Below, piece after piece: positions 52,401 through 60,575 of a DNA stretch of 64,000 nucleotides. Below the pieces are notes generated by a model, which was not told the origin of the DNA, did no database searches, and saw only the letters and a list, made by a program, of their open reading frames with translations. The stretch is from assembly GCF_040954835.1 (NCBI RefSeq), contig NC_090711.1, positions 15,185,001 to 15,249,000 on the forward strand. Reading direction: 5' to 3'. Position 1 is the stretch's first letter. The number at the start of each line of letters is the position of its first letter. A program made the translations under genes and the position numbers. Origin of the DNA: Lepisosteus oculatus (lineage: Eukaryota > Chordata > Actinopteri > Semionotiformes > Lepisosteidae).

Positions 52401-53252
52401 TGGGGGAGAAACAGTATTTAGCAAGTGAAGCCTGTTGTCATTTGGGTATTCATAAAGTTTGAATATTACTGCTTAAACATTGTAAAGACTAGAGTGCAAA
52501 ATGTTACCTTCTTCTTACATCCCGATCAGGGATGGACATAAAGCATTTTTGAGTTCATTTGAAATTGGATCTTGATCTAGTACCTCTTAATGCTTCACTT
52601 GTATTAAAGCTTTTGATCCCGGACTTTTTGTAATACTTATAAGAATCCCGGCCGACTCCAGGAAGATGGCACTGTGATGGGTTTGTTTTCTGGTGTTTCA
52701 GGAATCAAGCCCTACAAGTGCCAGTACTGTCAGAAGGCTTTCAGCCGGCGGGCTCACATGTTGGAGCACCAGCGGTCGCACACGGACAACTATCGCTTCC
52801 GCTGTCCCACCTGCAGCAAGGGCTTCACCAGGCACAAGTACTACAGGGACCACAAGTGCCCGCAGGCCGGCGGGGCTGCAGGGGACGGCGTGGACAGCAA
52901 GGGGGGCCCCAAGAAGAAGCCGCCACGCTCCAGGAAGGCTGGGGGCAATGCCAAGGGCAGCGGGGAGGCCGGACTTCCCGGATCGAAGGGTGGGCACGAC
53001 AGGAAGGGGACGGTTGGCCACACGGAGGAGGGGGAAGGGAGGCTACAGGCACCGCGGTCTGTGCTGTCCATTGTTGGGGGGGAGAAGGGAGGCGGAGGAG
53101 CGGGGCAGGGGGAGGATGAGGAGGAGGAGTCTGGAATTGTCGCAGGCGAGAATTCGGAAGCCATGCAGAGCACTACAGACCTGACCCAGCTCCAGGCTGG
53201 TGCTGACGCCACACTGCTGACAGTGCCCGTGTTCATAGAGACGGTGGACTGA
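34426..53252 (+). CDS. ZNF341: Zinc finger protein 341, fifteen coding exons
   Basis: Encodes a ZNF341 orthologue of 855 aa (human 854), a nuclear C2H2 zinc-finger activator of STAT3 and STAT1; its loss in humans causes a recessive hyper-IgE syndrome. Exons: 34426-34456, 35468-35578, 36101-36291, 39353-39502, 40159-40392, 41428-41617, 42043-42136, 42662-42870, 43592-43776, 44324-44532, 45158-45254, 46103-46235, 46658-46769, 50105-50175, 52702-53252. All have GT-AG sites and consistent phases. Exons 1-2 give the conserved N-terminus ([28 protein letters not shown]). Exon 3 holds the first finger ([19 protein letters not shown]). Exon 5 has a Pro/His-rich tract. Exons 7-15 hold about twelve more fingers, many split by introns, such as [19 protein letters not shown] and [15 protein letters not shown]. 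The tail after the last finger is basic, then glycine- and acid-rich, ending '[12 protein letters not shown]'. Introns 4, 10, 13 and 14 carry transposon remains. Confidence 0.95.
35664..35760 (-). repeat. Single arm of the hairpin repeat family
   Basis: In ZNF341 intron 2. On the minus strand it reads 'cctgaagaaggctccacag', 'ccaaaatgttgtcactt' and then the 'catggaataaacctttacc' end with 'ctgttcctttgca'. Only one arm is present. Confidence 0.75.
36785..36946. repeat. Hairpin (inverted) repeat with 14-bp target duplication
   Basis: In ZNF341 intron 3. Two inverted arms meet near 36,875; the left carries 'taattccatgctgaaag' and the right 'ctttcagcatggaatgg'. CCTTTATTTAATAT occurs perfectly on both sides (36771-36784 and 36947-36960), which is the target-site duplication. 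The right arm has 'gaggaaggctccacagcag' followed by 'aaac', a diverged core. Confidence 0.8.
38062..38274. repeat. Hairpin repeat, long perfect-looking arms
   Basis: In ZNF341 intron 3. The left arm runs 38,100-38,200 and the right arm 38,195-38,273, pairing almost completely around 'gtgtgaagaacacac'. The right arm has 'cctgaagaaggctccatgg' and 'ccgaaacgttgtg'. A near-perfect 13-bp duplication flanks it: TATAGTAAAATAT (38049-38061) and TATAGTTAAATAT (38275-38287). The extra sequence at the left, 'cagcatgcgtaggctgc', also occurs in the copy at 60740. Confidence 0.85.
38640..39000 (+). repeat. 5S-derived SINE, 5' truncated
   Basis: In ZNF341 intron 3. It starts within the body ('gaaaggtgctgtctttcg') and keeps the remainder through the tail 'agcactgtgtaagtgtaag'. 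The 5S-like head is absent. Confidence 0.8.
39835..40030 (+). repeat. tRNA-derived SINE fragment, plus strand
   Basis: In ZNF341 intron 4. The conserved body 'gcgtttgcatgttctc', 'gctctggtttcctccca' and the end 'gataatggatggatt' are recognisable. The tRNA-like head is missing. Confidence 0.65.
44705..44822. repeat. Hairpin repeat, short diverged copy
   Basis: In ZNF341 intron 10. The left end 'ttaattccatgccgaaa' and right end 'tttccagcatggaattaa' are inverted. The right arm carries 'cctgaagaaggctcaacag' and 'gcgaaatgtag'. No convincing target duplication was found. Confidence 0.7.
45385..46000 (-). pseudogene. Tc1/mariner remnant in ZNF341 intron 11
   Basis: The minus strand reads like degraded Tc1 transposase: '[20 protein letters not shown]' is the catalytic-glutamate region (normally NPIENLW). 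Frames are broken on both sides. The start 'ctgataaaaagtatataaac' may be one inverted repeat; its partner was not located, so the right edge is approximate. Confidence 0.65.
47776..49943 (+). mobile_element. hAT transposon with perfect 8-bp target duplication
   Basis: A 2,168-bp element in ZNF341 intron 13. The left end CAGTGGTTTTCAGCC and right end GGTTGGGAGCCTCTG are imperfect inverted repeats of the Charlie/Buster hAT type. CATTAGAC flanks both sides exactly (47768-47775 and 49944-49951); 8 bp is the hAT duplication length. The interior encodes a hAT transposase from about 47,930 to 49,338. Only about 200 bp separate the left end from conserved transposase sequence, so the N-terminal BED-finger part has been lost. 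Confidence 0.9.
48487..49338 (+). pseudogene. hAT transposase (ZBED5/SCAND3-like), C-terminal part
   Basis: An open stretch of 283 codons preserves the back half of a hAT transposase: [13 protein letters not shown] near the start, and the C-terminal dimerisation region ending [20 protein letters not shown]. Upstream, from about 47,930, the plus strand still spells the first half in interrupted frames (for example [15 protein letters not shown] near 48,270, with a catalytic Asp), broken by stops. The protein resembles the domesticated ZBED5/GTF2IRD2 group, but this copy has broken frames and no BED finger. It is therefore a dead transposase and not a host gene. Confidence 0.85.
50634..52107 (-). 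mobile_element. Degraded Tc1/mariner element in ZNF341 intron 14
   Basis: A 1,474-bp element flanked by TA (50632-50633 and 52108-52109). The ends 'gagtggctgtcgaaaatatt' and, inverted, 'caatggctatcaaaagtatt' are matching terminal repeats continuing into TCACC. The minus strand holds broken transposase, including [12 protein letters not shown] (the DDE glutamate region) near 50,970 and frames at 51,267-51,656. It has stops and frameshifts, and is far more decayed than the Tc1 copy at 58719. Confidence 0.85.
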
Positions 53253-53720
53253 ATTTGTGGACACTGCCGATCACCGATGGGGCAGCACTAGTCTGTGGGT
53301 TCCACTGGAGAACAAGAGATCATAACTCCGGCTTAGTGCTCCAGCGGAGAGCTGGAAAGGAGATTGGGATCCTTGCTGGACTAAACAACCTGTTACGTTC
53401 CAAAGGACCAAAGTATACCAAAAGTATGTGTATGCTTCATAAGAAATGGTTGCATCAGGGCTCAGGTTACAAATACAGATCAGAGTATCAGTTAGTCCAA
53501 AAGGGCATTTGGTACTTAAAGATTTTCCAGGATGTTTTATATTAAAACGTTATGACTTGGCCAAATTTACAGGTATACTTTTTGTACATAAGAAATAGAG
53601 CATTCATCAAAAGCAGTATAATACTGCAGTTAAAATGCCATACACATTATTTATAAGATACCAGTTTTTTTTAATGTTTTTACACTTTTAATTTTGGCAT
53701 CTGATAATTTCATTTCTCAA

Positions 53721-53726
53721 AATAAA
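53721..53726 (+). terminator. ZNF341 polyadenylation signal
   Basis: AATAAA 469 nt past the ZNF341 stop, followed by the T/G-rich 'ggcttgttgctgct'. It is the first AATAAA after the stop, so the 3' UTR is probably about 490 nt. Confidence 0.7.
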
Positions 53727-54197
53727 GGCTTGTTGCTGCTAAGAGATGCAGAGCTGCCGTTGGAAAAAAAAGATTAACTGCAATTTTCAAAGTTTTCACA
53801 TTGTGACAATAAGAATAATTTTCTCAACAAAGCATAAAAGGTAGAAATTCCTAGTGCTTGTTAAGCAAAATGGATTGAACAAGAAACATGTTGGCATGTT
53901 CTTTTGGAGTTGAAAGACTTGATTGAGGAAGAATGCACTTCAGTTTCTTCTTTGGTCAAAAATTAAAATCACATTGAAGATTGCCTTCATACATTTATTT
54001 GTACTTTTATTAATAATATCTTGTTAGCTTTTACTCAATCAGGCAACCACTGTGATTGCAAGACATGCTAAGTATCTAAACATTTTACATAAACTGTATT
54101 TCTGAAAAAGACAGCTCTGTTCTGAGTTTTTTGTCACCAGTTTTTTTTAACAGTTCTGCAAATATTTTTTCCTTCTCTCAATTAAACCAAGAGAGTG

Positions 54198-54203
54198 TTT
54201 ATT
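54198..54203 (-). terminator. Candidate aquaporin polyadenylation signal
   Basis: AATAAA on the minus strand about 190 nt beyond the aquaporin stop codon. It faces the ZNF341 signal, so the two genes converge with roughly 450 bp between their likely transcript ends. Confidence 0.5.
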
Positions 54204-54391
54204 GCAAGTGTGATATTTTACTGCATAAATGCAAGTTTCTGAATCCTCCATGGTTTTACTAGAAAATTTAAAAACTGCATTTTATATTTTATGATGTTAT
54301 AAAATTACATCTGCTATTTCTAATGTAATGAAAATGTAATCCATTTTGTTTTGTTTTTTTTTTTAATCAGAAAAGGGGGGAATTAAGAAAC

Positions 54392-54586
54392 TTAATCAAG
54401 TTCTTCTGAAATAGTTGTATTGGGAGGACTTGTTGGTTGCTCCAGTATCTCACTGGGCACCATTTCTGTCATTTCCTTTTCCTCGGGCTTTCGCAGAGGA
54501 AAGGTTACCTCGGGCTCAGGACAGAAGAGGAATTCATACAAGAAGCCAGCAGCCACTGCTCCCATCATCGGTCCAACCCAGCACAC
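54392..54586 (-). CDS. Aquaporin, last coding exon (AQP4/AQP14-like)
   Basis: A terminal exon of 64 codons plus stop, opened by the acceptor 'ctctctgcag' at 54,587. It begins VCWVGPMMGAVAAGFLYEF, the sixth transmembrane helix of a classical water channel (family pattern YWVGPxxGxxLAxxxYxF). 'LFCPEPEV' recalls AQP4 (YEYVFCPDVE). A hydrophilic cytoplasmic tail of about 40 residues ends SEELD. AQP4 itself has a longer, different tail, so the AQP4-related fish and reptile gene AQP14 is a fair guess, not proven. The preceding exon (second NPA box) is absent up to 64,000; retroviral DNA occupies that space. In human, CHMP4B follows ZNF341 instead. Confidence 0.8.
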   Translation of the reverse strand: MCWVGPMMGAVAAGFLYEFLFCPEPEVTFPLRKPEEKEMTEMVPSEILEQPTSPPNTTISEELD

Positions 54587-55149
54587 CTGCAGAGAGGAGA
54601 CAAGTGCATCGGAGACAAGCCTGCTGATCCAGACACAGGAGTTGGTGTATTATGTGAACCTTCGCTACAGAAAAGGGATAGGGATGAATACAGAATTGGT
54701 TTAAAGAATAAATGCAAGTCCAAAGAGGAGGTGGTGTAACTTCATATAAGTCACCTGAACTTATACAAAGACATTCAAAAGCATCAGAATCTATATGGGT
54801 CAGATTCAAAAAGAAATTGAAAGGGCATAGGATTAGTTGTCAGTTTAGATGATCAGCCTTAGGTCCTTAACAGAATTATTTGTTATTGTAATCAGGAAGG
54901 TAGCAAGGCCAAGCACTGTGTTCTGAAAATACAACAAAACCCAAGTATTACATCTACAGTATCTTTATTCTCTTACTGATGCACAAGCAAGGTTCTCAGA
55001 AATGTTAAATCCTTCAGTATTTTTATTTGATTCTGTATTAGATAAGCACCACAATTTCCTTGGCCTCTGTCTCAATTTCAACCATCCTGTCTAATCTAAA
55101 CTTTCTAATACACAAACACCAACAAGTCCTCTTCTGGAGACTCTCCAAT

Positions 55150-55707
55150 ATTTGAACAAAAGGGACAGCTGGTATCTGGTTCAGGCAATGTGTTTAAAAT
55201 ATCTTGCCGTGGAAATTTACCTATCAAAGAGAGCGTTCTCACCTGAATAAGGTCTTTATTTCAATATTGCAATATTGGGAGCCCTGCTGCCACTTTGCAA
55301 AGTGCAACCAGAGACTCAATTTGTTATAAGCAGTACAGGGTTTTTATAAGATGTTGCGCTGTAAGAGAAAGCTCAGCACTTTGTCCCTTCTAACACTTCC
55401 CCTTTCCTAAGACAAAACAGATTACATCATAAAAACGAAAGAAGGAAGCACCACTAGGTTTTTTTTTTCCAAAGCTTATCAATTACCTTCGGCTAATCTA
55501 ATGACCCAGACAGCATATATTGTTTTGGTACATTGTCTTCTAAAGTAACCTAAACAGTGCGTACTTTGTTGACGGACTGTTTCCTAAAAATCTGCCCATA
55601 GCACAGCAGTTACATCCTTGAAATGTATTTTCTAAAAGCACCAATTTATTTTTTCCAAAGCTATCTACATTTTAAGAATCAATTTAATTATTAGATTTCC
55701 ATTTCAA
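55150..55707 (-). repeat. 3' LTR of the endogenous retrovirus
   Basis: On the minus strand the polypurine tract AAAAAGGAGGGAAT ends at 55,708, directly before TGAAATGG, the LTR start. TATAAAAA lies near 55,346 and AATAAAG at 55,260-55,254. The far end is not fixed: 'TTCA' near 55,153 or near 54,925 could close the LTR. The partner LTR needed to settle this is outside the window. Confidence 0.65.
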
Positions 55708-55734
55708 TTCCCTCCTTTTTATTCTTGAAAATGG

Positions 55735-55926
55735 TTAAAAGTTAGATTCTTTATATGGATTCCCAGGAGGCTCCCATACTTCGGATTCTTGCGTTCTTAT
55801 CAGAATATACTGACGCGTAAACATATTCATTACCATATTTCGAAGCATTGGAATAATACATGTCATACAGCAACATAAAAACAGGAAGACAAGTATCACA
55901 GCCCCTATAATCGGTGTTAGTAACTT
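55735..55926 (-). pseudogene. env remnant: transmembrane anchor and cytoplasmic tail
   Basis: Encodes a strongly hydrophobic stretch (PIIGAVILVFLFLCCCMTC) with cysteines at its inner edge, then a short tail ending in a stop 30 nt before the polypurine tract. This is the membrane anchor of the Env TM subunit. It is cut from the rest of env by the LINE at 55,927-57,890. Confidence 0.75.
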
Positions 55927-57890
55927 CAAATCAAATCAAAGTTTATTTATCAAATGCACAACAATACGGTGTGCAGCAGTAATAATTATAATAATAATAA
56001 TTGCTTACACTTATATAGCGCTTTTCTGGACACTCCACTCAAAGCGCTTTACAGGTAATGGGGACTCCCCTCCACCACCACCAATGTGCAGCCCCACCTG
56101 GATGATGCGACGGCAGCCATAGTGCACCAGAACGTTCACCACACATCAGGATCAGGGGGGAGGAGAGCAGAGTAATAAAGCCAATTCATAGATTGTAGTT
56201 GCTGGCAATGAAATGTCTTTTTCTGCAAGCTCACAAAAATTACAAGAATCACAAAAACACAAAAATCACAAAATTGAGGTTGTGTATGCAATATACTGTA
56301 TACATGTAGTGCAGTTATGCTAAATATAGTGAGAATTGTGTGTCCATGTAGCCATTACAGGTGATTTGCTAAGGAGCTACAGGTTGGCTATTTAGCAGTC
56401 TTATTGCCTGGAGGTAGAAGCTGTTCCGTAGTCTGTTGGACTTGGACCGAATGCTTTGGTACCGTTTACCAGACGGTAGGAGGGAAAACAGTTTGTGACT
56501 GGGATGACTGGGGTCCTTGAGAATGGACCTGGCCTTCTTCAGACATCTACCTGAGTAGATCTCCTGGATGCTTGGTACCTCACAGCTGGTGATGAGCTGC
56601 ACTGACTTCACCACCCTCTGCAATACTTTGCGATCCCGTGCGGAGCAGCTCCCATACCAGGCAGTGATGCAACCAGTCAGGATGCTCTCAATACTGCACC
56701 TGTAGAAGTTGGCCTGGCTATGTGATGGGATGCCGAACTTCTTTAGCCTGCGGAGAAAGAACAGGCGCTGCCGTGCTGTCTTGACCACAGTGTTGGTGTG
56801 GTGGGTCCAGGTTAAATCCTCTGAGATGTTAACTCCCAGGAACTTAAAGCTGCTGACCCTCTCCACTGCAGTCCCATTATTGTGAATAGGTGTGTGGTCT
56901 CCATCCTTATGTTTCCTATAGTCGACAATCATCTCCTTAGTCTTACTGATGTCCAGAGAGAGGTTGTTCTCCTGGCACCATACTGCCAGGGTTTCAACCT
57001 CCACCCTGTACGCAGACTCCTCACCACCTGTGATCAGGCCAATGACTGTTGTATCGTCCGCAAACTTGATGATGGAGTTTGAGTTATGCCTGGTGACACA
57101 GTCATGGGTAAATAAGGAGTAGAGGACAGGACTAAGCACGCAGCCTTGGGGGGCTCCAGTGTTTAGAGTCAGGGTAGAGGATATGTTGGTGCCCACCTTC
57201 ACCACCTGTGGATGTTCCGTCAAGAAGTCCAGGATCCAATTACAGAGGGAGGTGTTCAGTCCCAGGTCCTGGAGCTTGATGACTATGGTATTGAATGCTG
57301 AGCTGTAATCAACAAACAGCATTTTTAACAATGTTCCTTTCTTATCCAGGTGTGAGAGGGCAGTATGGAGGGCAGTGGCAATAGCATCTTCTGTTGACCT
57401 GTTCTGGCGGTATGCAAATTGCAGTGGGTCTGGGGTGTCAGGCAGTGAGGAGGTGATGTATGCTTTGACCAACTGCTCGAAGCACTTCATGATAACTGAT
57501 GTGAGTGCAACAGGGCACTTTAGTCATTTAGGCAGCTGACTCTGGATTTTTTAGGAACAGGGACAATGGTGGTTTTCTTAAAGCAGGAAGGAACTATAGA
57601 CTGAGCTAGGGAGTGATTGAATATGTCCGAGAAGACATCTGACAGCTGGTCTGCACATGCCTTCAGAACGCGGCCAGGGATGGCATCAGGGCCAAGAGCC
57701 TTGCGTGGATTGGTCTTTTTAAGAACTTTACACACATCCGCTCTGAATATGATCAGTGGGTTTCTGTCTTGAATTTCTGGAATCTTCCTGACTGGATCTG
57801 CGTTGCTGACCTCAAACCGAGCATAGAATGAATTTAGCTCATCAGGAAGAGAGGCAGACTGTTGTGCGATACAGCTGGGTTGCGTTTTTA
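55927..57890 (-). mobile_element. 5'-truncated non-LTR retrotransposon (L2/Rex1-like LINE)
   Basis: The insertion sits inside env, with similar short sequences at both junctions (AGTAACTT at 55919-55926, AGCAACTT at 57891-57898), a probable target duplication. Two adjacent minus-strand frames (57,520-57,735 and 56,369-57,490) encode reverse transcriptase. Visible are [26 protein letters not shown], the FADD catalytic box ([10 protein letters not shown]), [10 protein letters not shown] and the C-terminal '[14 protein letters not shown]' block. The endonuclease part is missing, as expected for 5' truncation. The frames are split once near 57,500. The 3' tail on the minus strand ends in TTTGA repeats. 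A 5S-derived SINE lies inside its 3' UTR. The clade name is remembered, not tested. Confidence 0.85.
55980..56195 (-). repeat. 5S-derived SINE, truncated, nested in the LINE
   Basis: The (ATT)n tail begins near 55,980 on the plus strand, followed by 'tatagcgcttttctggac' and the L2-like tail. The copy stops at 'ccaattcatagat' near 56,195, so only the 3' third remains. It is the innermost layer of a SINE-in-LINE-in-retrovirus nest. Confidence 0.8.
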
Positions 57891-58420
57891 AGCAACTTAA
57901 AGAAAAACATTACCCCTTGCCCAAACAGTGATTCTAACCAGGAGAGAAAAGCCAGTGTATCTTTAATGCCTCTTTCTTTGTTCACCATGTCTTTTAGTTC
58001 TTTCAAATGCCGAATAGCGAGCGTAAGATTTCCGTAATCATCGTCATTTGCTGGAATATATGTAAAAGATCTACGGTCTGGCTTTGGAAATCCTGCCACT
58101 AGACTTATAGATTCAGAAATGTGACTACCAACTGGTCGGGGAAAAAGTTGCATGGGTGAGGCTGTAGAATGAGGCATTAAAACACATACATAACAAGATG
58201 CATTAAATTTCTTTAACTTTACAGTATGATTTATAAATTTGTACCACAAATTACTCATATCCCCCTCATTATTAGTTTCATTCAGCCAGTTTGTATACAA
58301 AGAGGCTTAGCGTTTAGATTCCTCCTCTTTCTGGGTGGTGACTGGCTTCCACATAAAAAGGAAAAAGGCTGTGCACATCAGTCCCGAGCAGGTGATCCCC
58401 AATTGTCCTTGTGGAGACAT
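57891..58420 (-). pseudogene. env remnant: N-terminal and pre-anchor parts
   Basis: A frame can be followed from an ATG at 58,420 that overlaps the integrase stop as TGATG. It starts with a hydrophobic stretch (CTAFFLFMW) that would be a signal peptide. A TAG-type stop interrupts it near 58,310, then 57,842-58,300 is open. Glycosylation-type NET, NHT and NAS sequons are visible, and the end 'LAFLSWLESLFGQGV' looks like the membrane-proximal part of TM. The whole piece is far too short for SU plus TM. The fusion-peptide, immunosuppressive and CX6CC regions were not found, so a large internal deletion preceded the LINE insertion. Confidence 0.65.
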
Positions 58421-58717
58421 CACTCCTGCACTTTGCTCAGTTCGTTTGTGACCTTTTTACAGTGGGAAGCGTGAATCCAGGGCACCCTTTCCGCGACTTT
58501 CACAGCAGTGGCAGTGGTCAGCAGCACCTGGTACGGCCCCCTCCACTTGGGTGAAAACCACTCCTTTCTCCTGAAGTCTTTCACCAGAATCCAGTCTCCT
58601 GGCTGGAGTGTATGGCAGAGGTCCTGGTCTGGTGCAGGCAGTGCAGCTTTAACCTGTTTATGAATATCACTAACAACTTTAGACATTTTCCGGCAATATG
58701 CTACCAAACACTCATCT
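58420..58717 (-). pseudogene. Retroviral integrase, C-terminal domain
   Basis: Encodes the DNA-binding end of integrase with the GPY/F-type motif (FSPKWRGPYQVLL) and the gamma-type 'LQPGDWILVKDFRR' and 'WIHASHCKK' segments. It is separated from the preceding integrase piece by the Tc1 element at 58,719-60,331. Its stop overlaps the env ATG. Confidence 0.85.
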
Positions 58718-58718
58718 A

Positions 58719-60331
58719 CAGTGCCTTGCGAAAGTATTCGGCCCCCTTGAACTTTTCAACCTTTTGCCACATTTCAGGCTTCAAACATAAAGATATACAT
58801 TTTTTATTTTATGTGAAGAATCACCAACAAGTGGGACACAATTGTGAAGTGGAACGAAATCTATTGGATTTTTGAAACTTTTTTAACTAATAAAAAAATG
58901 AAAAGTGGGGCGTGCAAAATTATTCGGCCCCCTTGCGTTAATACTTTGTAGAGCCACCTTTTGCTGCGATTACAGCTGCAAGTCGCTTGGGGTATGTCTC
59001 TATCAGTTTTGCACATCGAGAGACTGAAATTCTTGCCCATTCTTCCTTGCAAAACAGCTCGAGCTCAGTGAGGTTGGATGGAGAGCATTTGTGAACAGCA
59101 GTTTTCAGCTCTTTCCACAGATTCTCGATTGGATTCAGGTCTGGACTTTGACTTGGCCATTCAAACACCTGGATACGTTTATTTGTGAACCATTCCTTTG
59201 TAGATTTTGCTGTATGTTTGGGATCATTGTCTTGTTGGAAGATAAATCTCCGTCCCAGTTTCAGGTCTATTGCAGACTCCAACAGGTTTTCATCCAGAAT
59301 GGTCCTGTATTTGGCTGCATCCATCTTCCCCTCAATTTTAACCATCTTCCCTGTCCCTGCTGAAGAAAAGCAGGCCCAAACCATGATGCTGCCACCACCA
59401 TGTTTGACAGTGGGGATGGTGTGTTGAGGGTGATGAGCTGTATTGCTTTTACGCCAAACATATCGTTTTGCATTGTGGCCAAAAAGTTCGATTTTGGTTT
59501 CATCTGGCCAGAGCACCTTCTTCCACATGCTTGGGGTGTCTCCCAGGTGGCTTGTGGCAAACTTTAGACGAGACTTTTTATGGATATCTTTGAGAAATGG
59601 CTTTCTTCTTGCCACTCTTCCATAAAGGCCAGATTTGTGCAGTGTAAGACTGATTGTTGTCCTATGGACAGACTCTCCCACCTCAGCTGTAGTTCTCTGC
59701 AGTTCATCCAGAGTGATCATGGGCCTCTTGGCTGCATCTCTGATCAGTCTTCTCCTTGTCTGAGCTGAAAGTTTAGAGGGACGGCCAGGTCTTGGTAGAT
59801 TTGCAGTGGTCTGATACTCCTTCCATTTCAAGATGATCGCTTGCACAGTGCTCCTTGGGATGTTTGAAGCTTGGGAAATCTTTTTGTATCCAAATCCGGC
59901 TTTAAACTTCTCCACAACAGTATTACGGCCCTGCCTGGTGTGTTCCTTGGTCTTCATGATGCTCTCTGCGCTTTCAACAGAACCTTGAGACTATCACAGA
60001 GCAGGTGCATTTATACAGAGACTTGATTACACACAGGTGGATTCTATTTATCACCATCAGTCATTTAGGACAACATTGGATCATTCAAAGATCCTGAGTT
60101 TGCTGCACTGAAAGTAAAGGGGCCAAATAATTTTGCACGCCCCACTTTTCATTTTTTTATTAGTTAAAAAAGTTTCAAAAATCCAATAGATTTCGTTCCA
60201 CTTCACAATTGTGTCCCACTTGTTGGTGATTCTTCACATAAAATAAAAACTTTATATCTTTATGTTTGAAGCCTGAAATGTGGCAAAAGGTTGAAAAGTT
60301 CAAGGGGGCCGAATACTTTCGCAAGGCACTG
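58719..60331 (-). mobile_element. Tc1-like DNA transposon, apparently complete
   Basis: A 1,613-bp element with TA on both sides (58717-58718, 60332-60333), inserted in the retroviral integrase. Both ends read CAGTGCCTTGCGAAAGTATT inwards. The inverted repeats extend about 215 bp (58,719-58,930 and 60,120-60,331) with only a few mismatches visible, so this is a recent arrival. The single gene is an uninterrupted transposase. Confidence 0.95.
58938..59957 (-). CDS. Tc1/mariner transposase (DD34E), intact frame
   Basis: A cut-and-paste transposase of 339 aa, the normal Tc1 length, starting at ATG 59,957 with no stop or frameshift. The N-terminal 110 residues hold two helix-turn-helix domains (GYKKISQASNIPRSTVQAII) joined by a GRPR-like linker (PRPGRPSK, 55-62). 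The catalytic triad is D152 (WPDETK), D243 ([10 protein letters not shown]) and E278 (NPIENLW), with exactly 34 residues between the last two. The glycine-rich box is at 185-195 (KHGGGSIMVW). All key residues are present. Whether it is expressed or active cannot be told from sequence. Confidence 0.95.
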   Translation of the reverse strand: MKTKEHTRQGRNTVVEKFKAGFGYKKISQASNIPRSTVQAIILKWKEYQTTANLPRPGRPSKLSAQTRRRLIRDAAKRPMITLDELQRTTAEVGESVHRTTISLTLHKSGLYGRVARRKPFLKDIHKKSRLKFATSHLGDTPSMWKKVLWPDETKIELFGHNAKRYVWRKSNTAHHPQHTIPTVKHGGGSIMVWACFSSAGTGKMVKIEGKMDAAKYRTILDENLLESAIDLKLGRRFIFQQDNDPKHTAKSTKEWFTNKRIQVFEWPSQSPDLNPIENLWKELKTAVHKCSPSNLTELELFCKEEWARISVSRCAKLIETYPKRLAAVIAAKGGSTKY

Positions 60332-60575
60332 TAAGTGGGTGAGGTCTGTGGTACTTCTGGAAGCCCTATTCTCATGTGGCGCCCAGTAAGAACCTCATGT
60401 GGCCTGGACCTTAAATACATCAAGACCAATGGGAGGCACGTCAACCAATTCATTCCTGTTTCAGCCATCATTTTTGTTAGTTTATTTTTTATGGTCCCAT
60501 TTACACGTTCCACCGCTCCACTACTTTGAGGGTGGTACAAACAATGCTGTTTTAACTCAATGCTACACACTTGCA
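60332..60575 (-). pseudogene. Retroviral integrase, end of catalytic core
   Basis: Encodes HCLYHPQSSGAVERVNGTIK, which contains the third catalytic acid (Glu) of the integrase core, and continues through 'SRPHEVLTGRHMRIG'. The zinc-binding HHCC domain and the two catalytic Asp residues are missing. The frame before it passes straight from the RNase H end into this piece at about 60,555-60,575, so roughly 200 codons were deleted. Its other end is cut by the Tc1 element. Confidence 0.8.

Noticed and set aside
52693-53236. Several long overlapping frames in ZNF341 exon 15
   Set aside because: GC-rich coding sequence leaves other frames open by chance; only the zinc-finger frame is homologous.
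55735-55926. Possible host single-pass membrane protein
   Set aside because: Its position directly before the polypurine tract and LTR, and its match to a retroviral TM anchor, make env the better call.
56882-57082. Plus-strand frame in the LINE
   Set aside because: Antisense of the reverse transcriptase; no independent support.
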